Shown: one piece after another, positions 12,307-12,578 of the stretch | Position numbering within the stretch: position 1 is the stretch's first letter | How the letters are laid out: the number at the start of each line of letters is the position of its first letter | Assembly: GCA_024277955.1 (NCBI GenBank) | Contig: JAJRUE010000208.1 | Coordinates: forward strand, 1 to 12,578 | Length of the DNA: 12,578 nt | Origin: Alphaproteobacteria bacterium | GTDB taxonomy: Bacteria > Pseudomonadota > Alphaproteobacteria > Rhodobacterales > Rhodobacteraceae | Direction of reading: 5' to 3' | Notes under the pieces: generated by a model | Told to the model about the DNA's origin: nothing | Seen by the model: the letters and a program-made list of their open reading frames with translations, nothing else | Databases searched by the model: none | Position numbers and translations under genes: made by a program

Positions 12307-12578
12307 ATGACCAGCCCTACCGAACAGAACCGCGTTCTGATTTTCGACACCACCTTGCGCGACGGCGAACAGTCCCCCGGCGCCACCATGACCCATGACG
12401 AAAAGCTCGAGATTGCCCAGATGCTCGACGAGATGGGGGTGGACATCATCGAAGCGGGCTTTCCCATCGCCTCGGAAGGCGATTTCGAAGCGGTGCGCGA
12501 CATCGCCGCGCGAACCGAAAACGCGGTGATCTGCGGCCTGGCGCGGGCCAATTTCAAGGATATCGACCGCTGCTGGGA
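12307..12578 (+). CDS. leuA: 2-isopropylmalate synthase, partial (3' end outside window)
   Basis: LeuA condenses acetyl-CoA with 2-ketoisovalerate, the first committed step of leucine biosynthesis, in the cytosol. The 90 visible codons hold the start of the TIM-barrel catalytic domain with the diagnostic signature FDTTLRDGEQSPGA, whose Asp binds the metal, followed by MGVDIIEAGFPIASEGDFEAV. Homocitrate and citramalate synthases share this signature, but the leucine-rich leader peptide upstream supports leuA. The ATG at 12307 has a GAAGAGA Shine-Dalgarno about 8 nt upstream. The C-terminal leucine-binding regulatory domain lies outside the window, so feedback control cannot be judged. Confidence 0.95.
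   Translation, partial: MTSPTEQNRVLIFDTTLRDGEQSPGATMTHDEKLEIAQMLDEMGVDIIEAGFPIASEGDFEAVRDIAARTENAVICGLARANFKDIDRCW

Noticed and set aside
12230..12310. A 26-codon GTG-started ORF overlapping the leuA start by ATGA
   Set aside because: Its product is a Pro/Ala-rich string with no spaced Shine-Dalgarno, and the region is better explained as attenuator RNA.

Overview
The window is GC-rich, densely packed bacterial DNA. The gene families and promoter style fit an alphaproteobacterium, most likely a member of the Rhodobacteraceae (Roseobacter/Rhodobacter-type). The clues are a gcvT-gcvH operon behind a tandem glycine riboswitch, a short (440 aa) GltX with a HIGN signature, a PdxR/MocR-type regulator divergent from an FMN-binding PNPOx-like protein, -10 boxes of the form TAGGCT/TAGCCT, and an intergenic hairpin element ending in GGGGAGTATTT and CAAGAAGAAG that I recall from this family. 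No species is named. I see no phage, transposon, CRISPR, rRNA or tRNA genes.

Layout, left to right. (1) 1-1683, minus strand: the glycine cleavage operon, with promoter, two-aptamer glycine riboswitch, gcvT and the first part of gcvH; the operon runs off the left edge. (2) 1684-3026, plus strand: a hairpin-rich intergenic element, then a tight pair encoding a gamma-glutamylcyclotransferase-fold protein and a YfbR/HDDC2-like HD phosphohydrolase. (3) 3033-4355, minus: glutamyl-tRNA synthetase paralogue. (4) 4356-5156: a spacer with dyads and a perfect 17-bp tandem duplication, then a small CopD-type four-helix membrane protein. (5) 5179-6837, minus: glutamine-dependent NAD+ synthetase. (6) 7032-8465, plus: an exported protein built almost wholly of eighteen 23-residue MORN repeats. 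(7) 8553-10820: a PNPOx-like flavoprotein (minus) divergent from a MocR-family regulator (plus), with likely operator repeats between them. (8) 10864-11972, minus: a membrane-anchored class II (c'-type) cytochrome c followed 23 bp later by a TetR regulator, with a TetR-like dyad over the promoter. (9) 12081-12578, plus: leuA behind a leucine-rich leader peptide gene that appears to be leaderless, with RNA pairings suited to attenuation; leuA runs off the right edge.

Most genes are housekeeping or local regulatory modules. The most interesting signals are regulatory or repeat architecture: the leaderless leu leader and its competing RNA structures, the alternating two-unit superperiod (with one phase slip) in the MORN protein, the cytochrome c'-TetR operon with its own candidate operator, and the operator repeats shared by the MocR/PNPOx pair. 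I did not find a convincing entirely new multi-gene system; the closest candidates are the cytochrome c'-TetR unit and the MORN protein, whose biological roles cannot be read from sequence alone.
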